In this document: positions 10,081 to 20,689 of the stretch, in pieces
How the letters are laid out: each line of letters starts with the position of its first letter
Numbering within the stretch: position 1 is the first letter of the stretch
Assembly (NCBI GenBank): GCA_028641055.1
Contig: CM054057.1
Coordinates: forward strand, 720,312,310-720,376,309
Direction of reading: 5' to 3'
Origin: Alopecurus myosuroides
Lineage: Eukaryota > Streptophyta > Magnoliopsida > Poales > Poaceae
DNA length: 64,000 bases
The notes under the pieces: generated by a model
What the model saw: only the letters and a program-made list of their open reading frames with translations
Told to the model about the DNA's origin: nothing
The model's database searches: none
Program-made: the position numbers and the translations under genes

Positions 10081-10837
10081 AAATCATCCAAGCGAGCTGA
10101 AGGTGACTGAAAAATATGTGGTGGGCTATACATCCACACCTCGGACCGACCACACTAATCTAGCTACAGATTGCATGGCGCGTGTAATAAGGATTTATCT
10201 CCAGTCATCCAAGCATTTTACATGTTTCTGTTACTGATCTGCACCGTTTGTTCTTCTGTCCATACTTCAAGAAAAAGGAACTAACATGAGCAGAAATGAA
10301 ACTTACAAGGTTAATGCGTTTCTGAACTTCTCCCAAAGAAGCCTCACATTCTAGACATGTGAAGTCTCTGCAATGTGGCTAAAAAAGCAAAGCATTGGGA
10401 AGTTGACCTTTTATCTGCATTATCCATACTTCAATTAGTTTGCAAAATATATTTCCATATGAAATTAGTTCCAACCAAGTGGAGAAACAGGTACATAATA
10501 TAAGCATGTGAATCAAGTAGCAGAGGTTACCTTGTCCTCATTTAGGAAACGGCAGATACCAAAACTGTTCCAAATATGCTCAGGCTAGTAGGTCAAGCAG
10601 TGATAGTTGCAGAAAGAAACGTACACATAAAAAAGCACATTTTGGTTCACTTTAAAGTGCATACCTAAGAACATGTGAAAACTTTACAGGAGGAAACAGT
10701 GTATCAACGAGCGAAGTAGGGCATGCTGGTTGAGGCAGGCTTGTTGCAGGTAGACTAACCAGATTTGAGGCCAGACTCAGCTCCATAAGCCAACACATTG
10801 AGACCGCACGCATATAATGATTGCACAACAAACATAC
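10081..10837. other. downstream region of dioxygenase, no feature
   Basis: AT-rich sequence 3' of the dioxygenase gene. I see no gene, RNA or element with paired ends. Confidence 0.35.
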
Positions 10838-10839
10838 TA

Positions 10840-11000
10840 CTCCCTCCGTATCGAAATATAAGATGTTTTAACATTTCCCAGACAATATGTACCTAGACAT
10901 GTTTTAGTGTAAGATGCATATGAATCTACACACTAAAACATGTCTAGATACATTATATCTACAAAATGCTAAAACATCTTATATTTTGATACAGAGGGAG
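10840..11000. mobile_element. Stowaway MITE (Tc1/Mariner type)
   Basis: A 161-bp element opening CTCCCTCCGTATCGAAATAT and closing ATATTTTGATACAGAGGGAG, with extended self-complementarity around the centre. It is preceded by TA; the right-hand dinucleotide is TG, so that copy of the TA duplication has decayed. It lies 143 bp beyond the dioxygenase stop codon and may fall in that gene's 3' UTR. Confidence 0.85.
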
Positions 11001-11142
11001 TGGAATTTATTATGTAGAAACTATCGAACAGAGACAAGCATGTCTTATCCAAGTAAGGGGCATTGTCTTGCATTATCAGAAAACGAGATGGTTACATACT
11101 TACATATAAGTAAGCTTAAACACAATTTGGCAACCAAATATC

Positions 11143-13121
11143 TCACAACTTGAAGTTCTCAATCAGAGCTTTGCTAGCAAGGTCTCGTTTAAAGAAGGCC
11201 CCCAAAAATTCGGCCATGGTGAAACTCCTGTACATCGCTGGGTTTTCTGAAGAAACTAGCTGTGGCAATGGTCCATAAAAAACAGTCTCCCCTCTCTTCC
11301 CGGGGTTGAAAAAGACAGCAACAGATACTCTGGCTTCTTCATGTGAATTCATTACCACCCTGTGTTCCACACTCTTGTACTTGTCATTTGACATTATCTG
11401 ATAAAACGATAGGTACAAAAATTAGCCGCAGGGAGATATTATAAAACTGCCTCTCAAAGTTGTGCACCATGGACAGATCCAGTACGGGGGCTAAAGGTGA
11501 TGTATATTTCACGGAATTTGACAAAACCATGATATTATGCTCTGTTTTGTTGAGTGTTTAATATTCATGGAATATATAATATCTTTTTGTATGAATTTTC
11601 CAGGTAAAAGTACTCAACTACCACAATTTTAATGTTCAGGATTATCTAAAAAAAAATCAATGTTTAGTCTTGCTGAAACGTCCAGACTAAGAACACAAGT
11701 ACTAAACCCAAGCCGGGTACATTTGGATACATATCCTTAATTAAAACCGAGAGACAAATAATTTCACTTCAAAAAAAGAGATAGAAGAAAATGTAGACAA
11801 AGCAAAAAATATCTTCAGAAACAGCTTCTGTTCAAGACTCAGCATCATATATTTCGTATGACACAACGGCGATTACATACTTCAGGTGGATGAACAACAT
11901 GCAACCAAAATGACACCAACTGTGACCTGAAGTGAAAGCGTCTATGGACCAGTGCTACAACCAGTCATGTGCTACATGCTAGTTACCTATATACGAATAG
12001 TCATTGATATGTTCTCTAACTTTCTTTCTTACATCGTGACAGTAACTGTGTTTGTGGGTTAAATAGTACACTGCTGGAAGTAATAAGAAAGTTTTTGAGG
12101 TTGTATCCATTATTCCTAATTTTTTTTTTGCGGGTAATCCATTATTCCTAATTCATCAGGTTTGAGAAAAATTGGTAGAACTTATGCTTTAGATAATTTA
12201 AATAGAACTTGCATGGAATGCATTTAGAACTGAATTCAGTTGCAAACATTTGGACATTGACAGAGTGAATTTGACCTGCAAGAGATCCCCGACATTGATC
12301 ACAAGCGCGCCGGGTACAGGTTTCGCGTCCACCCAGTAGCTCTCGCCGTCCTCGTTCGTGTGCTTCACCTGCAGGCCGCCGACGCCATCCTGGGCGAGGA
12401 CGGTGAGCACGCCGGGGTCGGTGTGCGGGACTAATCCCATGGTGCGGTCAGGCTCAGGGCACACCGGGTAGTAGTGGCAGACCATGACCTTACCCTCCAG
12501 GCACGAGGCCTCCTCCAGCGTGGCCTCCCCGAGGCCGAGCCCCTCGGAGAGCAGCGCCATCACGGCGCGGCCGACCGCGGCGGTGTGCGCCTCCCACTCG
12601 AGGATCTCCGAGCGGCACACCGGCGGGATCCGCTCCGTGTCCGGCCGCGTAGGCCCGAACCCAAGCTGGATGGTGTCGCGCCAGCTGGCGGCGGGGGAGC
12701 GGAAGAGATCGACGTTGGAGGAGTAGGAGACCCCGCCGCCCATGGCGCGGCCGTAGTGCGGGGTGCGCTCGGGGGCCGGCAGCTCGTGGAAGGCGCGCAC
12801 CGCGGCGAGCGCCTTTCCGGGGTAGTCAGAGGGGACGAGAGCCTCGTAATTGACGAGGTAGAAGAAGCCCCAGTCGCGGGCGGCCGCCGCGGCGGCGGCG
12901 GCAGCGATTGGCGCGGGGAGGGAGAGGTCAACGACGGGGATGGAGACGCCGGGGGGAGCGAGCGGGACGGAGGCGTAGGGGTCGGGGTGGACGAAGAGGT
13001 CCGGCACGGTGGAGACGCCGGACTCGACGAGACCGCGGACGCCTGTGCGGGACTCGTCGAAGGCCTTGAGGAGTGCGGCACGGCCGGAATCGGGGGCGGC
13101 GGCAGCGGCGGAGGACGCCAT
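11143..13121 (-). CDS. 2-oxoglutarate/Fe(II) dioxygenase (ACC-oxidase homolog type), two exons
   Basis: Exon 1 is 12276-13121 (282 codons) and exon 2 is 11143-11397 (84 codons plus TGA), joined across a GT-AG phase-0 intron (11398-12275): 366 residues, normal for the family. The DIOX_N part covers about 60-170. The catalytic barrel supplies the Fe ligands H233 and D235 (PHTDPGVLT) and H294 (VEHRVVMN), and the 2-oxoglutarate-binding R305-x-S307 (ARVSVAVF). SNVDLF and SWRDT are typical of ACC-oxidase homologs, which hydroxylate or oxidise small specialised metabolites in the cytosol; the substrate cannot be predicted. Odd points are an alanine tract at 73-81 and NYEA where NHG(V/I) is usual. 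Exon 1 is much more GC-rich than exon 2, as is common in grasses. The start at 13121 follows family length; the frame stays open further upstream. Confidence 0.92.
11398..12275 (-). other. dioxygenase intron
   Basis: An 878-bp AT-rich intron with donor GTCAAA after CAG and acceptor TATCAG before ATAATG. It holds no recognisable element. Confidence 0.85.
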
Positions 13122-13610
13122 GGCCGTCGGGTTGCGTGCGTTTGTTGACTTGGACGAGGAGTAGAGGGGATGGAGCCGAGAAAGACGTATGTGGGTACCG
13201 TGCAGTTGGAATGACTTCTTATCTTTTCCCCATCGTCCCAGAGTGTAGAGTCCTCGCCGTGTGTCCGACGTGCCGGCCGGGCGGCCGTGTTCGGCGACAG
13301 TCGTGTGACGGCATGTGACCGGCGGTGGTGGCGACGATAGGCGTATCATGATGGCCGGACGTGACGTGACGACGCACGGTGTGTGTCTGAGGCGCGAAGA
13401 AGGCGCACTGCTCCGGCGACCGCGGCAGCCGGGCGCCGGCTGAGGTGGGTAGCGTTGCTCGACTGCGACGGCTGTGATGCTCCAATAATGGCGGTGGTCA
13501 ACGGTTCAGCGGCAAGGAATTCCGGTGTGATCACACCCGAGTTGAACGAAACGGAGAAGGAACAGAAAGATATACTTTTCGTTTGTTCGACCGGCCCGGT
13601 AGGTGGCAGA
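13122..13610 (-). promoter_or_regulatory. dioxygenase upstream region
   Basis: About 490 bp, GC-rich, between the dioxygenase start codon and MULE C. It should hold the 5' UTR and core promoter. No clear TATA box was assigned, and there is no separate gene here. Confidence 0.35.
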
Positions 13611-13619
13611 TAACAGAAA

Positions 13620-14653
13620 GGAAAAAGTCCAAAACAAACCTTAAACTCAATAGGGGTTAGTTAAATCGAACCTTAAATTTTGAATCCCGGAAATTGGCAC
13701 TTCAAACTTACAGTTCCCAGTCTATTTTCGACCCTACGCATGTTTGGCACACCGGAAATACAGCAATCCCGGCCGAGCAGAGATGGTTCTCACGGTAACG
13801 ATTGGGGTCCATGTGTGCTCGGGACAGGGTGAGCCGCCGTGGGGCATGCTCGCCGCCGCCTTCGTGTGCCGCTACGGCGTCGCCTGCTTCACATTCGCGG
13901 GATACCTCCTGGCTCATCATCTACTTCGCCGGTCGCCGTGCTTGGTCGCGTAGCCGCCGATTTCACAAGACTACGCCGGCTCACGCTCCCGGCGCTCCTC
14001 GTCTATCACAGCCATGGCCGCGCGCAGCTCGCCGCGTCGCCCTGTACTGCACCAATTTCTCCGGTCATTTTATCTCTGGTTCAGTCAACCAGAGGACGCG
14101 GAACATGGCGGCCTCGCTGCCCAGGCCGCGGTCTCTGTATCTTGACAGCTCCTATCTTCTCAAGAAATCTCTGCTCCCCATTCTCGCCGGTCGCGTGCAG
14201 CTCGTGGAATTCAGCGCCCAGAACTGCGTTGGTCTGGTCAATAGACGAGGCACTATGGAGCGGAGATGAATTGGTTTGATGTGTGCTGCCGTGCCCTGCT
14301 CTAGATTTCTACTGTACTAAGTTGTTGTGCGCTGGCTGCGGTAGTGTGCTACTTTTTTTTTATGAGATGTGAGCTACTCACTGTGTGGCCGAGTTGCCGG
14401 AATTCGGTGCAGAAAAGGATGATCGGGAAAGACCGGGAGCAGAAAAAATGATGAAGATATGTATGACAAGTGGGCCAGTACTGCCCGGTGGGTAAGCGAT
14501 TTGAATTTATTTATTTATTTTGCGTGGAAAACAGTTATAAGGTCTGGAATAGACCAGGATTAATGAGTTCAGAGTGCCAAATTTCGAGATTCTAAGTTTA
14601 GAGTTCGGTTTAACTTTGATTTACGAGTTTAAGGTTTGTTTTGGACTTTTTCC
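13620..14653. mobile_element. MULE C upstream of dioxygenase
   Basis: A 1034-bp Mutator-like element. The left end GGAAAAAGTCCAAAACAAAC is matched in inverted orientation by the right end (closing TTGGACTTTTTCC), and similarity extends about 100 bp inward. It has a perfect 9-bp target duplication, TAACAGAAA (13611-13619 and 14654-14662). The TIR family differs from MULEs A and B. The interior (about 13740-14300) is strongly GC-rich, as expected for captured gene sequence, but I could not identify the source. No transposase. Confidence 0.87.
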
Positions 14654-14662
14654 TAACAGAAA

Positions 14663-14920
14663 ACTTCGCGAAATCAACAATTCCCGCAACCGTCTGAATT
14701 TAAGGACTGTGGCGATGCTAAGTGCATCTCGAGCACTAAACCGGCACGATGTAAAACTGGTTTGCAGCGTTATTTTAGTGTAAAAATAGTTTGCATCACG
14801 CTATTTTAGATGCGTCAAAATTAGGCGTTTCGCTGATTGGGGCTTTTCTCGACGCCGCAAAATTGTGCGCGCGCGCCTGCACAAATGTCGACGACTCAAC
14901 AAGGCGTGAAAGTTATACTA
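14663..14920. other. short spacer before gypsy element
   Basis: A spacer between MULE C and the presumed 5' LTR. A TTTGCA...TATTTTAG motif occurs twice (about 14760 and 14790). Nothing else is recognised. Confidence 0.3.
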
Positions 14921-15232
14921 ATGATGATGGGCCCCAAGAGGAGAAGACGGGCCAGCCGAAGAGGAAGACAAGGGCTCCTGCGTGACGTACCACTGGTGAC
15001 TGGCTACGAGGATGATTACTTAAGCAAGTAGAGAGAGAGGAGGGGGCCGGCAGGTAGGCCAGTGGCGTAGGTGTCGTGGGTGGCGTGAGCCTGTACCTGG
15101 GTGTGTAGATCATGTACCCGTCTTGTATAAACTATTGTGATTCGTAATTGAGACATGTTCCTGCCTCAATCCCCCTGTGATCCACGAATAGTAGCAGAGT
15201 GATCTTACAATTGGTATTCAGAGCAATCGATC

Positions 15233-16640
15233 ATGGCGCTGCCTGACCACGGTTACTCGACTCGACATCGACAACAAGCACGGCAGCAAGCGATGGAGGA
15301 ACAGAAGCGGATCTACGATCTGCTGAAGATTTCGGCGAAGGAGGTAGTCGAGGACCGCGTCAACGTCTACCGATCGTCAAAAACACAAGCCATGACGAAA
15401 TTGGTGAAGGATAACGACAAGCGCTTCTCCGAGCTGCACTCGAAGGTTGACATCGCCATGAGCGAGATCCGGAGCGCGCTCGACAAGCTAAGTGGCGGGG
15501 GGGGGGGGTCAGCGTCCACTTCTCCTACGGTTGCTACGGCAGCGGTGCGCGCAACAACGAATCGCGCGGCGCTGGAGGACGTCGACGGCCAGTTGGGCCA
15601 CCGAGGCGAAACACAAGGCCGGAGGTTGGGATTTTACATTCCACCTCCGGCGAGAGGTACGTGAACCGACTATCACTCGTCGCCTGACAAATCCGGAGAG
15701 CAAATTTTTGTGGAATGTGCTGACCATTTCACTCCTAGACCGAGGGTGGAGTTGCCGCGATTTGATGGCTTGCAACCGCGTTTATGGCAATCGAGATGCG
15801 AGGAGTATTTCCATCTGTGGGGAACGCCAACTTCTCTCTAGATTTCGAATGCCTCGTCTCAATTCGATGGAGCGGCGACCAAATGGTTGGAGGCCTTCAA
15901 GCACAAATCACCTAATGCTATTTGGGAAGATTTATGTATTGCCTTGCACGCGAGATTTGGGAGAAATCAACATGCAACGCTGGTGTGAAGAATGATACTG
16001 TGGAAACTTATGTGGAGGAGTTTTCACAACTGATGGATCAGTTATGAGCGTATGGACATCATCCAGACCCACTTTATTATGTCACCAGATTCATGGATGG
16101 ATTACAGCTAACTGTGAGACTCATGGTGGCAATTCAATTGCCTGAAAACTTGGATACAACATATCAATTGGCGTTGTTACACGAAGAATTGGGGGATGGA
16201 CGCACACTGTTCAATTCTGTACCGGCGGTACGCAAGACCTATGTGCCTCCAGCTCCAGCTTGTAGAGTACTAGCTGACAGAACCAACATCCCCGTGACAA
16301 AACAGAGTGGGGAAGACAAGTAGGTGGCACAGAGAAACTATCGCAGAGCTAAAGGCTTATGTTATACTTGTGGAGAAAGGTACTCCAAGGACCATAAATG
16401 CCAGGGAACAGTCCAGCTGCATATAGTTCAGGAAATTGTGGATATGTTACAACACTGTTCTCCAGAAGACAATCCTGAAGAGACTAGCACATCACACCTA
16501 GCTTGTATTTCTGCTGCTGCAATGGGAACAGAGAAACCAATAGCAGCAATGTTGGTGGAGATAAGAATTGTTCATGAGATGTATCACATGCTGATTGACT
16601 CGGGGAGTACACATTCGTTCATCAACTCCAAGTTTTAATC
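15233..16640 (+). pseudogene. gypsy gag-protease, frameshifted
   Basis: Begins ATGGCGCTGCCTGACC with an N-terminal coiled-coil region (about 15290-15480), then a run of 10 G at about 15497-15506 and at least two frame changes. The retrotransposon gag core is recognisable in pieces at 15640-16010 and 16090-16320. A TAG at about 16321 interrupts the frame before the zinc knuckle and protease. It cannot make a full Gag. Confidence 0.75.
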
Positions 16641-17039
16641 TCAGTTAGAAGGTATTCAGTCGATGCAGTCAATCAAGGTGAAGGTGGATGATGGCACAAT
16701 ACTCAGCAGTAACTTGCATATTCCAAACTGCGAATGGTTTTATGGAAATGATAAATTCTCCACACAATTCAGACTATTGACATTAGGGCATTGTGACGGC
16801 ATTTTGGCACTGGATTGGTTAGAATCAATGGGGCCTATGAATGTTGACTCCAAAGAAAAAATGGCTCATTCTTCACCATCTGGGACGGACAGTAACTTTC
16901 TTGGGTTGTTCTCCCTTAGACAATCAATGCCATATAGGGGAAGTTTATACTGTCAGTGATGAAACAAAGGCAGTTCTACTTGAAAATAAACAGATATTGG
17001 ATGGGTTCTCTTCAGTCTTTGAGGCTCCATATGTCAGGC

Positions 17040-17743
17040 CATACAGATATGCACCTGAACTAAACATAGAAATTGAGAAACAAATAGCTGAACTATTGCA
17101 GCAAGGTGTAATTTAGTATAGTAACGGTCCTTTTTCATCTCCTATTATTCTGGTTCGAAAGAAGGATCAAAACTAGAGGCCTGTCATTAACTATATATAC
17201 TTGAATGCCTTGATAAAAAAGGGAAATACCCTCTCCCTGTGATCGATGAGTTGCTTGATGAGTTGGTGGGGGCCTGTTGGTTTTCTAAATTTGATTTGAG
17301 AGCAGGATATCATCCAATTAGACTTATACATGGTGAAGAAAGCCAGACTTCCTTTCAAACACATCACGGCCACTTTGAATTCAAATTAATGCCATTTGGA
17401 TTAACGGGAGCTCCAACAACCTTTCATAGAGCAATGAATGATACTCTTGCACCGGGGTTAAGGAAAATGTGCAATATTATTTTTTGATGATATATTGGTG
17501 TACAGTGATACTTATGAAAATCACCTCAAGCATCTGCAGCAAGTTTTGACAATTTTGCAACAAAATCAGTGGCAAGTCAAATTATCTAAATGTGCTTTTG
17601 GCCAGCGGGAGGTGACTTCTTTCGGGCATACTGTCAACAAACATGGGGTATCCACTAACAATACGAAAATTGATCCTCTAGTTACTTGGCCTGCACCCAC
17701 TATAATAAAGGAAGTTAGGAGTTTATTGGGTATGACTGGTTGG
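17040..17743 (+). pseudogene. gypsy reverse transcriptase, broken
   Basis: RT domain in two frames. Residue blocks FDLRAGYHPIRL, TSFQTHHGHFEFKLMPFGLT and, after a frameshift at about 17480 in a T run, ILVYSDTYENHLKHLQQV are diagnostic of Ty3/gypsy RT. Stop codons are present near 17114 and 17174. It ends abruptly at the start of the inserted LTR. Confidence 0.85.
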
Positions 17744-19137
17744 TGACCCACAAGTATAGGGGATCGCAACAGTCTTCGAGGAAAGTAAAACCCACATTTA
17801 TTGATTCGACACAAGGGGAGCCAAAGAATATTTGTGAGCCTTAACAAGTGAGTTGTCAATTCACCTGCACCTGAAAGTACTATTGTTCACAGTGGTTTAT
17901 CAGTAGTAACAGTTTTATAGTAGCAGCAACAGTGAAATAATAGCAGCAGTAGTATGAAAACAGCAGCAGCAGTAGTGTTTGAAGTAAACAACGGGATTAG
18001 ATACTGTAGGCATAGGGATGGATGAATGGGCGTTGCATGGATAAGATAGTTCAAATAATGACCAAGTCATGGGCATTGCAGAAAAATATGATAAAGCATC
18101 CAAGCACTAAGTAACCATAGGCATGTGTTCCGTAAATAGTCGTTCGTGCTCCCAATGAGAACTTGCACAACATATTTTGTCCTACCAGCCCGTTTTCAGC
18201 GGGGCCTCAAGGGAACTACTGGTAATTAAGGTCTTCCTTTTAATAGAAAACCGGGGCAAAGCATTAACACTCTATGAACACATGTGATCCTCACATCACA
18301 GCCATCCCCTCCGGTTGTCCCAATTTCTGTCACTTCGGGGCCTCGGGTTTCAGACAACAATGTGTGTAAACAACTTGCAGGTATGATGAAGAAACAATAA
18401 TTATCATCGTGATTCAATAACATGTTCAGATCTGAGATCATGGCACTCGGTACCAAAGTGGCAAGCATTAAGCATAACAAGTTGCAACAATGTCAATAGC
18501 ACTAATAGAAGATACTAGGCACTATGCCCTAACAATCACGGCATTATTACATGAACGATCCCATCCAATCCCTACCATCCCCTTCAGCCTACAGCGGGGA
18601 ATTACTCACACATGGATGGGGGAAACATGGATGGTCGATGGAGAGGCGTTGGTGATGACGATGGCGATGATCTCCTCCAATTCCCCGTCCCGGCAGGGTG
18701 CCAGAACGGAGTTTCTGATCCCCGAATCGAGGTTCGAGATGGCGGCGGCGCTCTGTTGTGTTTCTGTGGAATATGACGAATCTCCTCGTGTTTTAGGGTT
18801 GAAGGCTATTTGTAGTCGAAAGCGGAGTTCGAGGGGGGCTCTGGGTGGCCCACACCATAGGCTGGCGCGGCCAAGGGGGGCGCCAGGGGGTGTGTGGCCA
18901 TCCTGTGGCTCTTCTCCTGGCCCCCTTCTGGCTCCCGGGGTCTTCCGGGGTGAAAACACCAATGGGGTCTTTTCTGATTAATTTCCCGAAAGTTGACTTT
19001 TCTGCACAAAAACAAGACACCAAGGTAATTCTGCTGAAAACAATGTTAGTCCGTGTTAGTTGTATTTAAAACACACAAGTTTATAGGAAAACAATAAGAA
19101 AAGTGTTCGGAAAAGGAGATACGTTTTCGAAGTATCA
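17744..19137 (-). mobile_element. gypsy 3' LTR (minus-strand element)
   Basis: A 1394-bp LTR. In its own orientation it runs TGATACTTCGAAAACGTATC to TATACTTGTGGGTCA, with TG/CA ends. It inserted into the gypsy RT. Outside it, at 19138, lies the polypurine tract (minus-strand GCTAAGCTTGGGGGAGT), so this is the 3' LTR of a minus-strand element whose internal DNA follows. Confidence 0.8.
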
Positions 19138-20600
19138 ACTCCCCCAAGCTTAGCTTATTGCTTGTCCTCAAGCAATTCAGTGACAACTGAGTGCGATAAA
19201 GGACTTTTACGAACACATTTGTTTCATATGATGTAAACATACTCACTATATGATGAAATACTTAATTATGCTCATGATAAGATACATGCAAGATACAGTC
19301 ACTTAATACCTATGCAAACCATGAAGAGATAACAACATATTAATAATAAAAAACATGAAGCATAACTATTTGCAAGATTGTAATATTCATAAAAATGATC
19401 TAATAAAGTGGTATGTTGCTTGCTCTTAAGTGTGGGGAAAAACATAAATGCCAGGACACCTCTGAAGTTCAAGGGAAGACTAGAAGTAAAGATATCAAAG
19501 ATACAAGTATCAAAGTTATACCACAATCAACTGTACTTTGGGACAAACACATCACACTAAGAATGACCATTGTGCTCTCAAGAAAATGCTCAAAGAATAT
19601 GGCGGAGACTCAACATAAAAGTAAAAGAAAGGCCCTTCACGGAGGGAAGCATGGATCACTCATGTGCTAGAGCTTTTTATTTTATTAAACAGAGGTATTG
19701 AAAACATTTTGAGATAGGTGTATTCTTATGTCAACGAATGGTAAATAGATAATACAGTACGTCACAAGCCAACTGGATTCACAAGACCGGCTCCCATGTG
19801 AAGGACACATATTGGTAGAAGGTCATCCCTCTTTCTCTTTTGTTTACGCAATTATGCTTTGACTGATAAATCAGGGGCAAAAAGAGTGAAGAGAATTTGT
19901 GTGTATTAATTTGGGGCTAGGCACCCCGCTGCCAGCTCTTCTATCATTTGGATAAGCGGATGAAGCCACTAGTCCAGGGTGTAAAATCCAATCAACAAGT
20001 GAGATAAATATTCTCTATTTACGTCCACATGGGCTAAAACAGGGGCATAAAACAGGAATAATTTTTAACAGGTTTTAAAGGTAGCACATGAGCAATTTAC
20101 TTGAGTGACGGTTAAATACCACATATAGGTAGGTATGGTGGACACATTTGGCAAACTTTGGTTTTTGGAAGTTGGATGCACGAGTAGAGCTCATACTCAG
20201 TACAGGTGAAGGCTAGCAATAGACAGGGAGCGGCAATCAAGAGAGCAACAACTATCATAATCATGTTTGCGACAAAGTAAAATTAACTAAGGCATAGAAT
20301 TGATGCTAGAACTCTGAGGCAAAATAAATCATCGAGGCTTATTGACTTTTTCTTTTCAGTCTTAGCATGCGTTACCATGTGCCAAGTCGATTCAAATGAA
20401 ACAGACAGAGGTCGCTACCACAATATCATACCCTTCTACGAATAGAACAATACAATCAAATATTTATATGACAGGTCATTTACCATTAATAAATTGAAAC
20501 AAAACAAGAGAGAGAGCATGAACTATTAAGAGGCCATTAAGTCACATATATCTTATACGAACAAACTAAGCATGCTCACGTAGATGGATATATATACAAA
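19138..20600 (-). mobile_element. internal 3' region of minus-strand gypsy element
   Basis: Non-coding internal DNA next to the LTR. It is clearly homologous to the corresponding region of the element at 52316-53600: both share GTGGGGAAAAACATAAATGC, GGGAAGCATGGATCA, CTAGAGCTTTT and GTATGCTTATGTCAACG-type blocks in the same order. It is cut off near 20600 by CACTA-derived sequence. The rest of the element, including primer site and 5' LTR, is not in the window. Confidence 0.7.
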
Positions 20601-20689
20601 AATGAAAGAAAATAGAGTTCATACCAGCCTCTCACCATATATTAATGAAACTAAGTAACTAAAATAGATGGTAATAATAAAATTGATGA

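Larger units (their letters stand above)
14921..17743 (+). mobile_element. Ty3/gypsy element, Reina-like, broken
   Basis: Plus strand. A short 5' LTR-like region ends in TTACA near 15209. It is followed by an initiator-Met-type primer site, TTGGTATTCAGAGC (about 15211-15224, one extra base), and gag from 15233. The order seen is a gag core, a CCHC knuckle (CYTCGERYSKDHKC, about 16360), an aspartic protease (LIDSGSTHSF, about 16596) and RT (WFSKFDLRAGYHPIRL to GLTGAPTTFHRAMN). RT continues in another frame through a DDILVYSD-type active site near 17480 to LLGMTGW. The short LTR suggests the Reina clade. The element is truncated by the LTR at 17744, and RNase H, integrase and 3' LTR are absent here. 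Confidence 0.85.

Noticed and set aside
12474..13148. Long plus-strand open frame opposite dioxygenase exon 1
   Set aside because: It is a GC-rich shadow of the real minus-strand exon, with no domain and low-complexity composition.
13802..14279. Two overlapping frames of about 150 codons in MULE C
   Set aside because: They are GC-rich frames with no recognisable domain. They may be captured exon debris but are not supportable as a gene.
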